DNA of 64,000 nt from Phragmitibacter flavus. Lineage in GTDB: Bacteria; Verrucomicrobiota; Verrucomicrobiia; Verrucomicrobiales; Verrucomicrobiaceae. Position numbers and translations under genes: made by a program. The stretch is from assembly GCF_005780165.1 (NCBI RefSeq), contig NZ_VAUV01000018.1, forward strand, positions 41,361-105,360. Reading direction: 5' to 3'. Positions 41,184 through 50,500 of this stretch are shown one piece after another. The notes below the pieces were generated by a model. The model ran no database searches. It was not told where the DNA came from and worked only from the letters and a program-made list of their open reading frames with translations. Position 1 is the stretch's first letter. Each line of letters opens with the position of its first letter.

Positions 41184-41800
41184 GAAGAAGGAGAAGGAGA
41201 TGGAGAAGCAGTGGGAGTTGAGGGATAAACCGCCACAGAATCCGGCACTTTGGAAGCAATGCAATCTCCAAGCACCACCCGCAACCGGTGCAGCTGCATC
41301 GACAGCGCCGAAGGCCGCTTGTGCAGTTGCCGTGCCAGCTCTTCAATCGAACATCCATCCGCATACCGCGCATTCAAAAGCGCGCGCGACGGACCATCGA
41401 CGAGACTCAAACATTCACGCAGCGCGTCCAGCATCTCCCCCTCGCCCGCATTTTCGAACTGCCCCGCCACCTCAGCGTCGAGCACCGTCTGCAGCTCCTC
41501 ATGCAGGCCCACCGGGATCGCCCGAAATTTACGGCGGTAGTTCGCCAGCAAATTCATCGCGATCCCCCGCAGCCAAGGTGCCATCGGTCGCTCCGGATCA
41601 CACGAATCAATCTTCCGAAAAGCCGTCAAAAAAACCTCCTGAGCCAGATCTTCCGCATCATGCCGGCTGTCCATGCGCACCGCCAGGCAGGCCCACACCC
41701 CCGCATGATGCTTCTGCACCAAAGCCGCGAACGCCCCCAGATCATGATCCTGCGCCGCCCGGATCAAGGCAACATCTCGACTGTGATCAATCAAACTCAT
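41180..41800 (-). CDS. ECF-type sigma factor paired with FecR-LamG protein
   Basis: 206 aa. Region 2 lies at about 20-90 (FAALVQKHHAGVWACLAVRM, HDAEDLAQEVFLTAFRKID, APWLRGIAMNLLANYRRK). Region 4 lies at about 125-180 (LSLVDGPSRALLNARYADGCSIEELARQLHKRPSALSMQLHRLRVVLGDCI). A short Pro/Ser/Thr tail follows. The stop codon overlaps the start of the FecR-LamG gene by 4 nt. The pair is divergent from the Verru_Chthon cassette across a 374-nt region, so the cassette and giant surface-protein genes are natural candidate targets. Confidence 0.92.
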   Translation of the reverse strand: MSLIDHSRDVALIRAAQDHDLGAFAALVQKHHAGVWACLAVRMDSRHDAEDLAQEVFLTAFRKIDSCDPERPMAPWLRGIAMNLLANYRRKFRAIPVGLHEELQTVLDAEVAGQFENAGEGEMLDALRECLSLVDGPSRALLNARYADGCSIEELARQLHKRPSALSMQLHRLRVVLGDCIASKVPDSVAVYPSTPTASPSPSPSS

Positions 41801-42174
41801 GAAATCACCAATATAACAAGTCTAGTTCGAATCATATCCACCATTCAATTGTCGCCTGTTTCGCTCCGCAGCACAAATTCAAGCCTAATTCTGTCTTTCT
41901 CATTCCAATCGAACGCGAAAATTTTCACCGCATTGAGATATTAGAAAAATATTTGAGAAAAATGTGCTGTGGCAGACTCCAGAAAACAATTTGTCTTTGA
42001 GGCGCATCATAAGTCGCCCCCCCAATTCCTTAGATAAGAACGGGATTGGCCATTCCAGAAATCCAAAAAAATGAGGATTCGGAATTATTTCATCGACAAT
42101 CAAAGCCTGTTTATGTCAATACTTAGTAAATACCATTTTATTCTATTCAGGTCATTTCGATCTTTGAGTTCCCC
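41801..42174. other. 374-nt AT-rich divergent promoter region
   Basis: No gene was seen. The segment lies between the start of the ECF sigma gene (minus) and cassette gene D (plus) and is clearly AT-richer than its surroundings, so it must contain both promoters and the binding sites of the regulator. A GAAC tetranucleotide is readable on the minus strand about 30 nt before the sigma start, reminiscent of an ECF -35 box, but I could not find a confident matching -10. Confidence 0.45.
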
Positions 42175-42861
42175 ATGCTGTCTCCCCTTCACATCGCGCC
42201 GATTCGTGCAGCTCCGTATCGAGATAGTCGCTTCTCTCCAGCGGCCTTCACGTTGATCGAGCTGCTGGTGGTCATCACCATTATCGGAGCCCTTCTCGCC
42301 CTGTCAGGTGCCGGACTGTCCGGGGCCATGGGGGGAATGGCCATCACCAATGCTGGCAATAAAGTTTCACAACTTTGTGACGGTGCGCGCCAACGCGCCA
42401 TGACCGGGAACGTGCTCACGGCTGTCGTCATCGTAACCAATGCAGGCACCAACGAAGATGGCCGGGCGATGGCCGTTTTCGAATACCCCCCCGGTGGACC
42501 TGCCTGGAAACAATTCACCGAATGGAACATCCTCCCGGACGGCATTACCGTCGACGTCAACAACAACTCCTACGGATCTTTCGTCCACAACTCCACCCCT
42601 CTTCCCTTCTTCGCCCCCGGCTCGGTCAAATACCACGACAACCCGCTTACGGCGAATCAATTTGCAGCCCGGGTCTTCGTTCCCAGCGGCGGGTTACTGG
42701 AGAGCAACGCCGCCTCACAGATGCAAGTGGTCGACGGAACCACGTCTTCAAACACCACCACCTACACGAAGGTGCTCAACGGCAAACCAGTCAACTTCTA
42801 CCGGATCACCATCCTCGGAGCCACCGGTAAGACCAAAATTGAACGCCCCGAACTACCCTAG
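42175..42861 (+). CDS. Verru_Chthon cassette protein D (pseudopilin-like)
   Basis: 228 aa. The N-terminal prepilin-type segment is AAFTLIELLVVITIIGALLAL, here with Ala instead of Gly before the Phe of the expected cleavage site. The mature domain has NAGNKVSQLCDGARQRAMTGNVLTAVVIVTNAG, FEYPPGGPAWKQFTEWNILPDGI and a closing NFYRITILGATGKTKIERPE, matching the Verru_Chthon protein D family (TIGR02596 as I recall it). The resemblance to minor pseudopilins of the GspH/FimT type suggests a tip or priming subunit. First gene of the cassette, 15 nt before gene B. Confidence 0.85.
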   Translation: MLSPLHIAPIRAAPYRDSRFSPAAFTLIELLVVITIIGALLALSGAGLSGAMGGMAITNAGNKVSQLCDGARQRAMTGNVLTAVVIVTNAGTNEDGRAMAVFEYPPGGPAWKQFTEWNILPDGITVDVNNNSYGSFVHNSTPLPFFAPGSVKYHDNPLTANQFAARVFVPSGGLLESNAASQMQVVDGTTSSNTTTYTKVLNGKPVNFYRITILGATGKTKIERPELP

Positions 42862-42876
42862 GAAAACTCCGCCACC

Positions 42877-43389
42877 ATGCTCGCTAAACCCAGCACCCTA
42901 TTGAAGAAAAAACGTCGGCCCGGTTTCACCCTGGTGGAGGTTTCACTCGCCATCGCGGTGGCCGGCATCTCCTTGTTTTCCGTTATTGGCCTGCTTCCCA
43001 CCCTTCTCGAAAACGATGAAAAAAGCGGTGCCAATTCCATCCTCCCCACCCTTGCAACCCAGGCGGTTGCAGAAGTGAAACGAAAAATTGCCGAAGACGG
43101 TCTCCCCGTAAGCCTCGATACCCATTTGAACGAAAAAACGGCGCCCGATTATACCTTCCACTTTTCCGCAGACGGGTTGCGCACCGAGAAAGATGACATC
43201 AACACCGTCTTTGAATGCAATCTGTCCATGAGCCGGATGGTCCCACTCGCTAGCAATGCAACCGGCCTCACCCTCCCGGATCCCGGCGACCACTGCCTGG
43301 CGGCCAGAATGATTTTCCACTGGCCTGCAACCAGCCCGCCCAATCCGCAAAGGACCAAGACGTTCCACTCCACCATTACCGATGATTAG
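42877..43389 (+). CDS. Verru_Chthon cassette protein B (minor pseudopilin-like)
   Basis: 170 aa. RPGFTLVEVSLAIAVAGISLFSVIGLLPTLLEND is a class III signal with cleavage after Gly and Glu at mature position 5; the IGLLPTLLENDEKSG stretch is typical of cassette protein B (TIGR02598 as I recall). The short globular part ends with MIFHWPATSPPN. The layout is like GspI/PilV minor pseudopilins. Its stop lies inside the start of gene C (8-nt overlap), implying coupled translation and matched subunit amounts. Confidence 0.85.
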   Translation: MLAKPSTLLKKKRRPGFTLVEVSLAIAVAGISLFSVIGLLPTLLENDEKSGANSILPTLATQAVAEVKRKIAEDGLPVSLDTHLNEKTAPDYTFHFSADGLRTEKDDINTVFECNLSMSRMVPLASNATGLTLPDPGDHCLAARMIFHWPATSPPNPQRTKTFHSTITDD

Positions 43390-44404
43390 CGCACCCAGCC
43401 ACCAAAAAACTGGCGCGCCCCCCCAGCGCCAGCACCTCAAGAAGGGATTCACCCTTCTCGAATTGCTCGTTTCCATTTCGATCCTCAGCATCCTCATCCT
43501 CGTGCTCGCCCAGGTTTCCAGCATGGTCGCCAACACCTGGAGCAGCGGCAACGCACGCGCCGACCGGCGCGCCAACGGTCGCTCCCTGGTCGACTTCATC
43601 GCCCGCGAACTCCGCAGCGCCTCCCTGCCCGTTGCCCAGCCCCGCGACGCTGCCGGCAACATCATGACCGACTACCCGGACCTCCAGTTTGTCCACAACC
43701 CGCCCACCGTCAGCGGCGGACCCAACGGCTTCAAATATCCCCATGCCATCTTCTGGCAGGCCCCCATTGCGAACGATCTCTCCGCCGGCGACCTCGCCAC
43801 CATTGGATATTTTGTTCGCTGGGACACCAGCACCAGCACCCCTAGGGCCATGCTCTGCCGCTACTTCGTCAACCCCAACGACCCCGCCTACACCATCTAC
43901 GACAACGCCAGCCAGTGGATCACTGACACCACCCTCGATGCCGTCGCCCCCGGCGACAACAAAACCCCCTCAAACGCCACCCAACCCAACGCCTACCGCG
44001 GTCTCTTCGCCGACAACGTCATCGCCTTCTGGGCCCAATGCCACGATGCCTCCGGAAACATCATCGACGCCACCACCGCCACGACCACCACGGCATCAAC
44101 CAAAAGTTTTGACTCCCGCGTCGACTATACCGGCGCCGACTCCTCCGGCGAACCAAAAACCTACACCGCCCCCACCCTCCCCCACAGCGTCGACGTCGCC
44201 TTCGTCTTGGTCGACTCCCGCACCGCCGCCCTCTTCACACCCGCCATCATGGGAGAAATCAAAGCTCTGTCCAACAACCTCGCCGCCACCTCCGCCTCCT
44301 CCGCCACCTTTCTGGAAGCGCTTCAAACCAGCCCCTCACTCAAAAGAATCGCACAAGGCGCAACCGCCCATCGCCTGCGCGTTTACCTCGACAACGCCCC
44401 ATGA
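43382..44404 (+). CDS. Verru_Chthon cassette protein C (GspJ/PilW-like)
   Basis: 340 aa from ATG 43382, overlapping gene B. KKGFTLLELLVSISILSILILVLAQVSSMVANTW is a prepilin signal and hydrophobic helix with Glu at mature position 5. The following ARADRRANGRSLVDFIARELRSASLP and later FWAQCHDASGNIID segment resemble GspJ/PilW-type minor pseudopilins. This matches cassette protein C (TIGR02599 as I recall). The ATGA overlap with gene A at 44401-44404 couples their translation. Confidence 0.85.
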   Translation: MISAPSHQKTGAPPQRQHLKKGFTLLELLVSISILSILILVLAQVSSMVANTWSSGNARADRRANGRSLVDFIARELRSASLPVAQPRDAAGNIMTDYPDLQFVHNPPTVSGGPNGFKYPHAIFWQAPIANDLSAGDLATIGYFVRWDTSTSTPRAMLCRYFVNPNDPAYTIYDNASQWITDTTLDAVAPGDNKTPSNATQPNAYRGLFADNVIAFWAQCHDASGNIIDATTATTTTASTKSFDSRVDYTGADSSGEPKTYTAPTLPHSVDVAFVLVDSRTAALFTPAIMGEIKALSNNLAATSASSATFLEALQTSPSLKRIAQGATAHRLRVYLDNAP

Positions 44405-47400
44405 AAATCCATCCATCATCCTCACGAAACAGCTCTGGCGTTGCCTTGGTGATGACCATCATCATCCTCGCCCTCATCACCATCATGGTGCTTGGCTTCG
44501 CCGACTTGGTCCGGTATGAAACCGTCTCCGCCTCCAGCCACCAGGACCGCGGACGCGCCCAATTCCTGTCCCAGATGGGCGTCGACTCCGTGATCGGCGT
44601 CCTCAAAAAGCAAACTGCCGACCCCAACCTCGTCTGGGCCAGCAAACCCGGAGCCCTCATCGTCCCCGGAGACCCCGCCCAACCCAAAAAACTCTCCACC
44701 CAGGTCAACCTCCACTCCGGTTATCCCACCGACCCCGCCGCCGTCTACACCGCCGACGTGCTTGCCCCTGCCAACCTCAACATCCAGACCCTCGCCGATC
44801 AAAATCCCCCCTCCCACCTCATCACCGACCAGTCCCCCGACCCCGAACTCAGCACCACCGGTGCCGTCGCCCTTCCCCTTCGCTGGGTCTACGTTCGCGA
44901 AGACGGCTCCCTCGACTACTCAGAAACTCCCGTCCTTGGCAACACCAGCAACCCCCTGGTGGGCCGCTACGCCTACTGGACCGATGACGAATCCAGCAAA
45001 ATCAACATCAACACCGCCTGGAAACGCAATCCCCTCAACAGCAGTCCCACCAACGCAAACTACAACCCATTCTCTCCGAGCCATCCAACCTCCGTCAATT
45101 TGACGAGCCTGAATGACCCGGTGCGGGGAATATCCTTCACCCCGGAAATGGCCGACACCCTCCATTCATACATTACCAGCAACCACACCTACACCGATCT
45201 GGGTATCCCTTCCAACGGCAACCCCCATCGTTTCTTTAACTCCCTCTTTGAAGCCAGAAAACTCGACGCCCTCAACGACACCGATGGCTTCACCAAAGCA
45301 CTCAACGCCTACAAATTCGAACTCACCCACTACAATCAAGATCCCGACAGCACCTTCTTCAACGAACCCCGCATCGTCCTCACCACCCAACGCAAATACG
45401 CCCAGGGCCGCCCCTTCATCGACATCCTTAAAGACGCGGGTCGCAGACCTGCCCCAGGCAGCGGCGCAGGCACCCTTACCGATCTCGGTGGCGATCCTGG
45501 TCGCACCGATAGAGACTCCATCAATTACACCAAACTCAACCAGGTCGTCAAACAACTGGTCAACTACATGAAACGTGAAGACTGGCCCATGGTTCAAGGA
45601 ACAGCAGGTAAACCCAGCCTGCAAAAAAAATATTATGGCGACAGCGATATCCGCCTCACTCAAATCGCTCTCAACATCATCGACTACGTGCGCAGCGCCG
45701 AATCGGAATACTTGCTTGTCGAACCCCTGCGCGGCATCATGCGCAATGGGGAATTTGTGAGCGACATTGAAGATCCCAGCATTCGTGGTGCCAACTACAC
45801 CTACAAAGGCATCACCCGCAGCCTCTACATCACAGAAATGGGCGTCTGGGTAGCCGACGATCCAGAAACCAGCGGACCAAATGCAGGCCGGTTCCATTGC
45901 AAATTTTTTGTCGAAGTCCACCTTCCAGAAGGAAACGGAATTGATTCGCTGGATCTCACTAAACTCCCCGTCAAATACAATCAGGCAACCCCAACCAGCA
46001 ACTTGTGGGTTTACAACAACCATATCGCCGGGGGCGGCACCACAGGTGCCCCGCCCGTCCATGTGTGGAAAATGGGGGACGGCAGCAACGGTGGAAAATG
46101 GTGGCTGGTAAGAAAAGAAAACATCGTTGGAGAAGGCCCCCCGGATGAGCGCAACCCAGTAATTGATAGAGGTGGATACAAAACACTCCAGTTCGATGCC
46201 TGGCGCCTCCCTATAGCCACCTCCCCGACCAATCCCAAAGGACGCCCCACCCAGTTCACCAACATGCGATTCGCCTTGGTCATGAACAAAATGAAGCCTG
46301 ACAAAACCCCTATTCCTCCGACTGAGGCCGAGTTCGAACGCGGGTTCTCTTCCGACCCCGGCACCCAACGTTTCGAAGTAAGCCCCATCAGCGGTGGGTC
46401 CGTCCTTTATACGGTCAATACTCCGGGAACCGCTCCCGGCGATATTCGCTCCATGGCGGTCGACGACCCCTTCATCAACAATGTCACTGGCGACTGGAAA
46501 CCCTCCAGTCCCCGCAACACCTTCGCCGGCCTCAAAGGAGGAGTTTCACGTCAAAATCCTGACGGAATCACTCCCATTGGCCCGCCCAATGACGATGTCA
46601 ACTCGTTGGGCAAAGCCCCCCAGTTTGACCCTCCTCAGGACACCAATGCCTCTGGACTGGTTACCTCAGTCAGCATGAAATTTCCATACCCAAAAGGTCA
46701 TGAACAAAACCAACAGGGAATGGTCTACTCCGCGGGCGAACTGGGTTTCATCCACACCGGGGTTGAGATTCACGATGGAGCCGGCAAACATGGAATTTCC
46801 TACCGAACCCTGCGACTTCAACCCAGCCTCCACACAAACACCACGGTTCCAGACTGGGCCTTCATGGACCTCTTCACCGCACCCGCCGTCTCCCCCAACC
46901 AAGCCCAGGACATCTTCACCCCACACGGCACCGGCGTCGGCGGGAGGGTAAACATCAACGCCCTCGTTGAGCCCTATGCCGACCCCACCGCAGTCACCAA
47001 TGAGTCCAGTCGCCTGGTTCGGAGACTCCCCCTGGTTGCCATTTTCGCCGGTGCCCCCAGCAAAACTGACACCCCTGACATCCTCGACAGCACCCAGGCC
47101 AAACAAATCGCTGGCAATGTTTACCACCGCCGCTGGCTCTCCACCGATCCATCCCGCCGATTCGGCCACCCTGACTCCTTTGATTCGCCAGGGGAAATCG
47201 TCGAAATCGCCGGCGTCGCTGATCTTGGCGAGGAAAGCGAAGCCATTGTGCGCAGTATCGGCAGTCTCGTCACCACACGTGGCAGCGTGTTCTGTGTTTA
47301 CAGCATCGGACAAACCCTGCGTGAAACACGCACCGGAAGTTTGCTCGTCACGGCGGAACAGCGCAATCAGACTGCGCTCGAGCGCTATCTTGAAATTGAT

Positions 47401-47484
47401 GACAACGAGACCATCGATAACTATGCTGATGACATTAAAACCGTCCATTTTCGCAAAGTCACATCACGCAACCTAACTCCTTAG
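44401..47484 (+). CDS. Verru_Chthon cassette protein A (large PilX/GspK-like)
   Basis: 1027 aa. The N-terminus (NSSGVALVMTIIILALITIMVLGFADLVRYE) is a PilX/GspK-like hydrophobic helix with the Glu that is typical of this class, and the Gly-Val cleavage position is less canonical. The large extracellular part has ARAQFLSQMGVDSVIGVLKK, GRYAYWTDDESSKININTAWKRNP, ININALVEPYADP and DLGEESEAIVRSIGSLVTTRGSVFCVYSIGQTLRE, which are the recurring signatures of cassette protein A (TIGR02600 as I recall). By analogy with GspK, it probably caps the tip of a short pseudopilus formed with B, C and D. Only 19 nt separate its stop from the start of the first giant surface-protein gene, so that gene is probably in the same transcript. 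Confidence 0.88.
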   Translation: MKIHPSSSRNSSGVALVMTIIILALITIMVLGFADLVRYETVSASSHQDRGRAQFLSQMGVDSVIGVLKKQTADPNLVWASKPGALIVPGDPAQPKKLSTQVNLHSGYPTDPAAVYTADVLAPANLNIQTLADQNPPSHLITDQSPDPELSTTGAVALPLRWVYVREDGSLDYSETPVLGNTSNPLVGRYAYWTDDESSKININTAWKRNPLNSSPTNANYNPFSPSHPTSVNLTSLNDPVRGISFTPEMADTLHSYITSNHTYTDLGIPSNGNPHRFFNSLFEARKLDALNDTDGFTKALNAYKFELTHYNQDPDSTFFNEPRIVLTTQRKYAQGRPFIDILKDAGRRPAPGSGAGTLTDLGGDPGRTDRDSINYTKLNQVVKQLVNYMKREDWPMVQGTAGKPSLQKKYYGDSDIRLTQIALNIIDYVRSAESEYLLVEPLRGIMRNGEFVSDIEDPSIRGANYTYKGITRSLYITEMGVWVADDPETSGPNAGRFHCKFFVEVHLPEGNGIDSLDLTKLPVKYNQATPTSNLWVYNNHIAGGGTTGAPPVHVWKMGDGSNGGKWWLVRKENIVGEGPPDERNPVIDRGGYKTLQFDAWRLPIATSPTNPKGRPTQFTNMRFALVMNKMKPDKTPIPPTEAEFERGFSSDPGTQRFEVSPISGGSVLYTVNTPGTAPGDIRSMAVDDPFINNVTGDWKPSSPRNTFAGLKGGVSRQNPDGITPIGPPNDDVNSLGKAPQFDPPQDTNASGLVTSVSMKFPYPKGHEQNQQGMVYSAGELGFIHTGVEIHDGAGKHGISYRTLRLQPSLHTNTTVPDWAFMDLFTAPAVSPNQAQDIFTPHGTGVGGRVNINALVEPYADPTAVTNESSRLVRRLPLVAIFAGAPSKTDTPDILDSTQAKQIAGNVYHRRWLSTDPSRRFGHPDSFDSPGEIVEIAGVADLGEESEAIVRSIGSLVTTRGSVFCVYSIGQTLRETRTGSLLVTAEQRNQTALERYLEIDDNETIDNYADDIKTVHFRKVTSRNLTP

Positions 47485-47503
47485 CGACCCTCTTCCACCT
47501 ACC

Positions 47504-50500
47504 ATGACAGCTCCCAAAATCGGCACGCTTCTGGCCCTCGCCTTGGCTTCGATCACATTTACCCAACTAAGGTCGGTCCAAGCTGAAGACGTTTACTGGG
47601 ATGGAGTCACGGGCTCATGGGCAGATTCTGGCAACTGGGTCAATTTTGATGGCGACCCCTACGGTCTGCCGGGTTCCAATGACTACGCAATTTTCGACTC
47701 ATTCTCCACATCCGCATCCATCCTCACCACCTTGGGAGGACCGCAAACTGTAGGTGGCCTTGTCTTTGAAGACTTCGAAAGCCCCTTCACCTTGGGCATC
47801 TCACCAGTCTCCGCCGACGTCCTCACCATCACCGGCATCAACAACCAAGGCATCCTACTCGATCCCACAGGAAACAACAACAGTCGCGATGTCGTCCTCA
47901 ACTTCAACCTCTTCGCCGCAACCACCCGGGTTCAAAGCTGGACCAACCTGTCTGACGATCACACCATCACCTACAACGGAACCATCACGCTTGGCAACAC
48001 TCTCACGTTCAACGGCAACGGCAATCACATCGTCAATGGCGACATCCTGTCCAACATTGGCACTTCAGCCCGTAGCATTGAGAAAAACGGCTCCGGAACC
48101 TTGATCATCAACGGCAACATCGACACCGATACCAGCACTGGCAGCTCCGTCGGCAACCTTCGTATCATGGACGGCATCGTCAAGGTCAACACCTCCACCA
48201 CCTCCCAGCTCCAGCTCATCTTCGGCACCGCCGCCGCAGGCGTCCAGGGCTCCGACAACATCGGCACCCTCACCCTCGACAACAACTCAGCCGTGGACTT
48301 CCGCCTCGGCGGCACCCTCTACGTCCACCGCACCAGCCAGGGCGGCATCATCAACAGCGACGGCGGCGGCTCATCCTCCCCGTTCATTTCTCTAAACGGC
48401 ACCAAAACTTTCATGGTCGGCGACTCCTCATCCGCCGTCGACCTCCTCGTCCAAGTCGGCATCGCCGACGGCACCACCGCTGCCTCCGGCCTAGTCAAAC
48501 GCTCCATCGGCACCATGGTAATGGAAGGCATCAACACCTATACCGGCGCCACCTTCGTCGACCGCGGCAAACTCATCCTCGATTACCAAGCCAACAACGG
48601 CAACAACAAACTCAGCGACACTGCCGCCACGAATCTTCGCGGCGGCTGGCTCGAACTGCGCGGCAACGACTCCGCTGCCACCTCCGAAACCATCTCCGCC
48701 CTCACCATCGGCAGCGGCAGCAGCACCCTTGCCATGGTTAGCACCGGCCAGACCACCACCCTCAACATCGACGGAAATCTCAACCGTTCCGCACTCACCG
48801 GCGTCATCAACTTCACCACCAACGATCAGGCCAACACCCAGATCATTGTCGGCGGAACTACCACCAACAACCCGGGAGGCTTCCTCGGCGGCTGGGCCAC
48901 CTACAACAGCAACCGCTGGGCCACCAAAAACGCCTCCAACCAAATCGTCGCCCTCGACGGCACCCTCCAGAACAACAGCAGCCTCTGGACCTCCAACGAC
49001 AACATCATTGTCGATGGGGCCATCACCGGCCCGCTTGTCACCCCCGTCATCAGCTCGCTCATCCTCAACGCCGCCAGCGGCAGTGACCTCGTTATCAACA
49101 ACCACGCCGCGGCCCTCATCATCGACAACGAGGCCATCCTTCTCGGTAGCGACGCCGCCGCAGACGCCACCATCAGTGGTGGCCAGTTGATGACCAGCAA
49201 CATCACCAACGACGCCATCAACGAACTCATCATCACCAACCTCTCCGAGTCCAGACTCACCATCTCCTCCAACATCGGCAGCAACACCACCTACCTCACC
49301 TCCACTCAACACCTCAACCTCGCCGGCCCCGGCCTCATCGAACTCTCCGGCAACTCCTCAGCCAACGGCAACACCTACATCAACGGCAACGTCCTCGTCA
49401 CCTCCAGCAACGCCCTCAACGCCTACGGAGCCATCGTCATGTCCACCGGCGGCGACATGACCAACGTCGGCGCCCGTCTCGATCTCAGCAACCTCACCAC
49501 CGCCGTCGGACGCCTCAGCGGAGGAGCTGACACCGGAGATGGTTTCTTTGACCGCGGCCCCGGCGAGATCGCTCTTGGCAGCACCGGCAACCTCACCGTC
49601 CATCAAACCATCAACTCCACCTACAACGGCACCCTCACCGGATTGGGCGGCAGCACCATCACTAAAAAAGGAAACGGCATCCTCACCCTGCAAACCAATA
49701 CCTCAACCTTCAGCGGTCGACTGGAAGTGCTGGGTGGAGGGGTCACGCTCCAAAGCGGCAGCAGCACCCTGAACTCCCTCCAATCGCTTCTCGTCCGGGG
49801 GGGTGCCGTCACCTCCAACCAAACCAGTTCAGACAGTAGCATTGACCATATCGGCAACAGCGCCATCGTCCGACTACAGGGAACCACAGGCAATGGTTTG
49901 TTGGTAAGCAGCTCCAGAAACACCAACACCCAGACCGAAACCATGGGTGCGCTTCATCTTGAAGGCGGCGCGAACACCCTCACCGTCAACAACACGGCTG
50001 CCACCCCCACAGGCTCGGTTAGCAACGCGATGGCCTTTGCCGCCTCCAGCAACTCCCTCGCTCGCAGCAATGGAGCCACCTTACTGGTGCGCGGCCGCAA
50101 CCTCGGCCTCACCGCAAGCGCCACAGGCATCCCAGCCACCCGCATCACCTTCACCAACACCACCGCACTCGACGCCGCCATGATTGGCACCGGCACCACC
50201 GCTGGAGACACCAACCTCAGAATCCTGCCCTACGCCATCGGCGAAAACAACACCACCAGCGCCCTCACCCTTGCCGCCGTCGGCAACTCCTTCCTCACCT
50301 ACGGCGCAGGCGGCACCGGGCTCCGCGCCCTCACGGATGCCGAATACACCAGCACCTTCACCGCCGACAACAACGTCAGCCTCAACACCGCCAGCGCTGG
50401 CCTGGTCGGCACCACCATCAACTCCCTCCGCCTCGTCAACACCGCAGGCAACACCAACATCAGCGGCACCGGCAACCTCGTCCTCACCAGCGGTGCCCTT

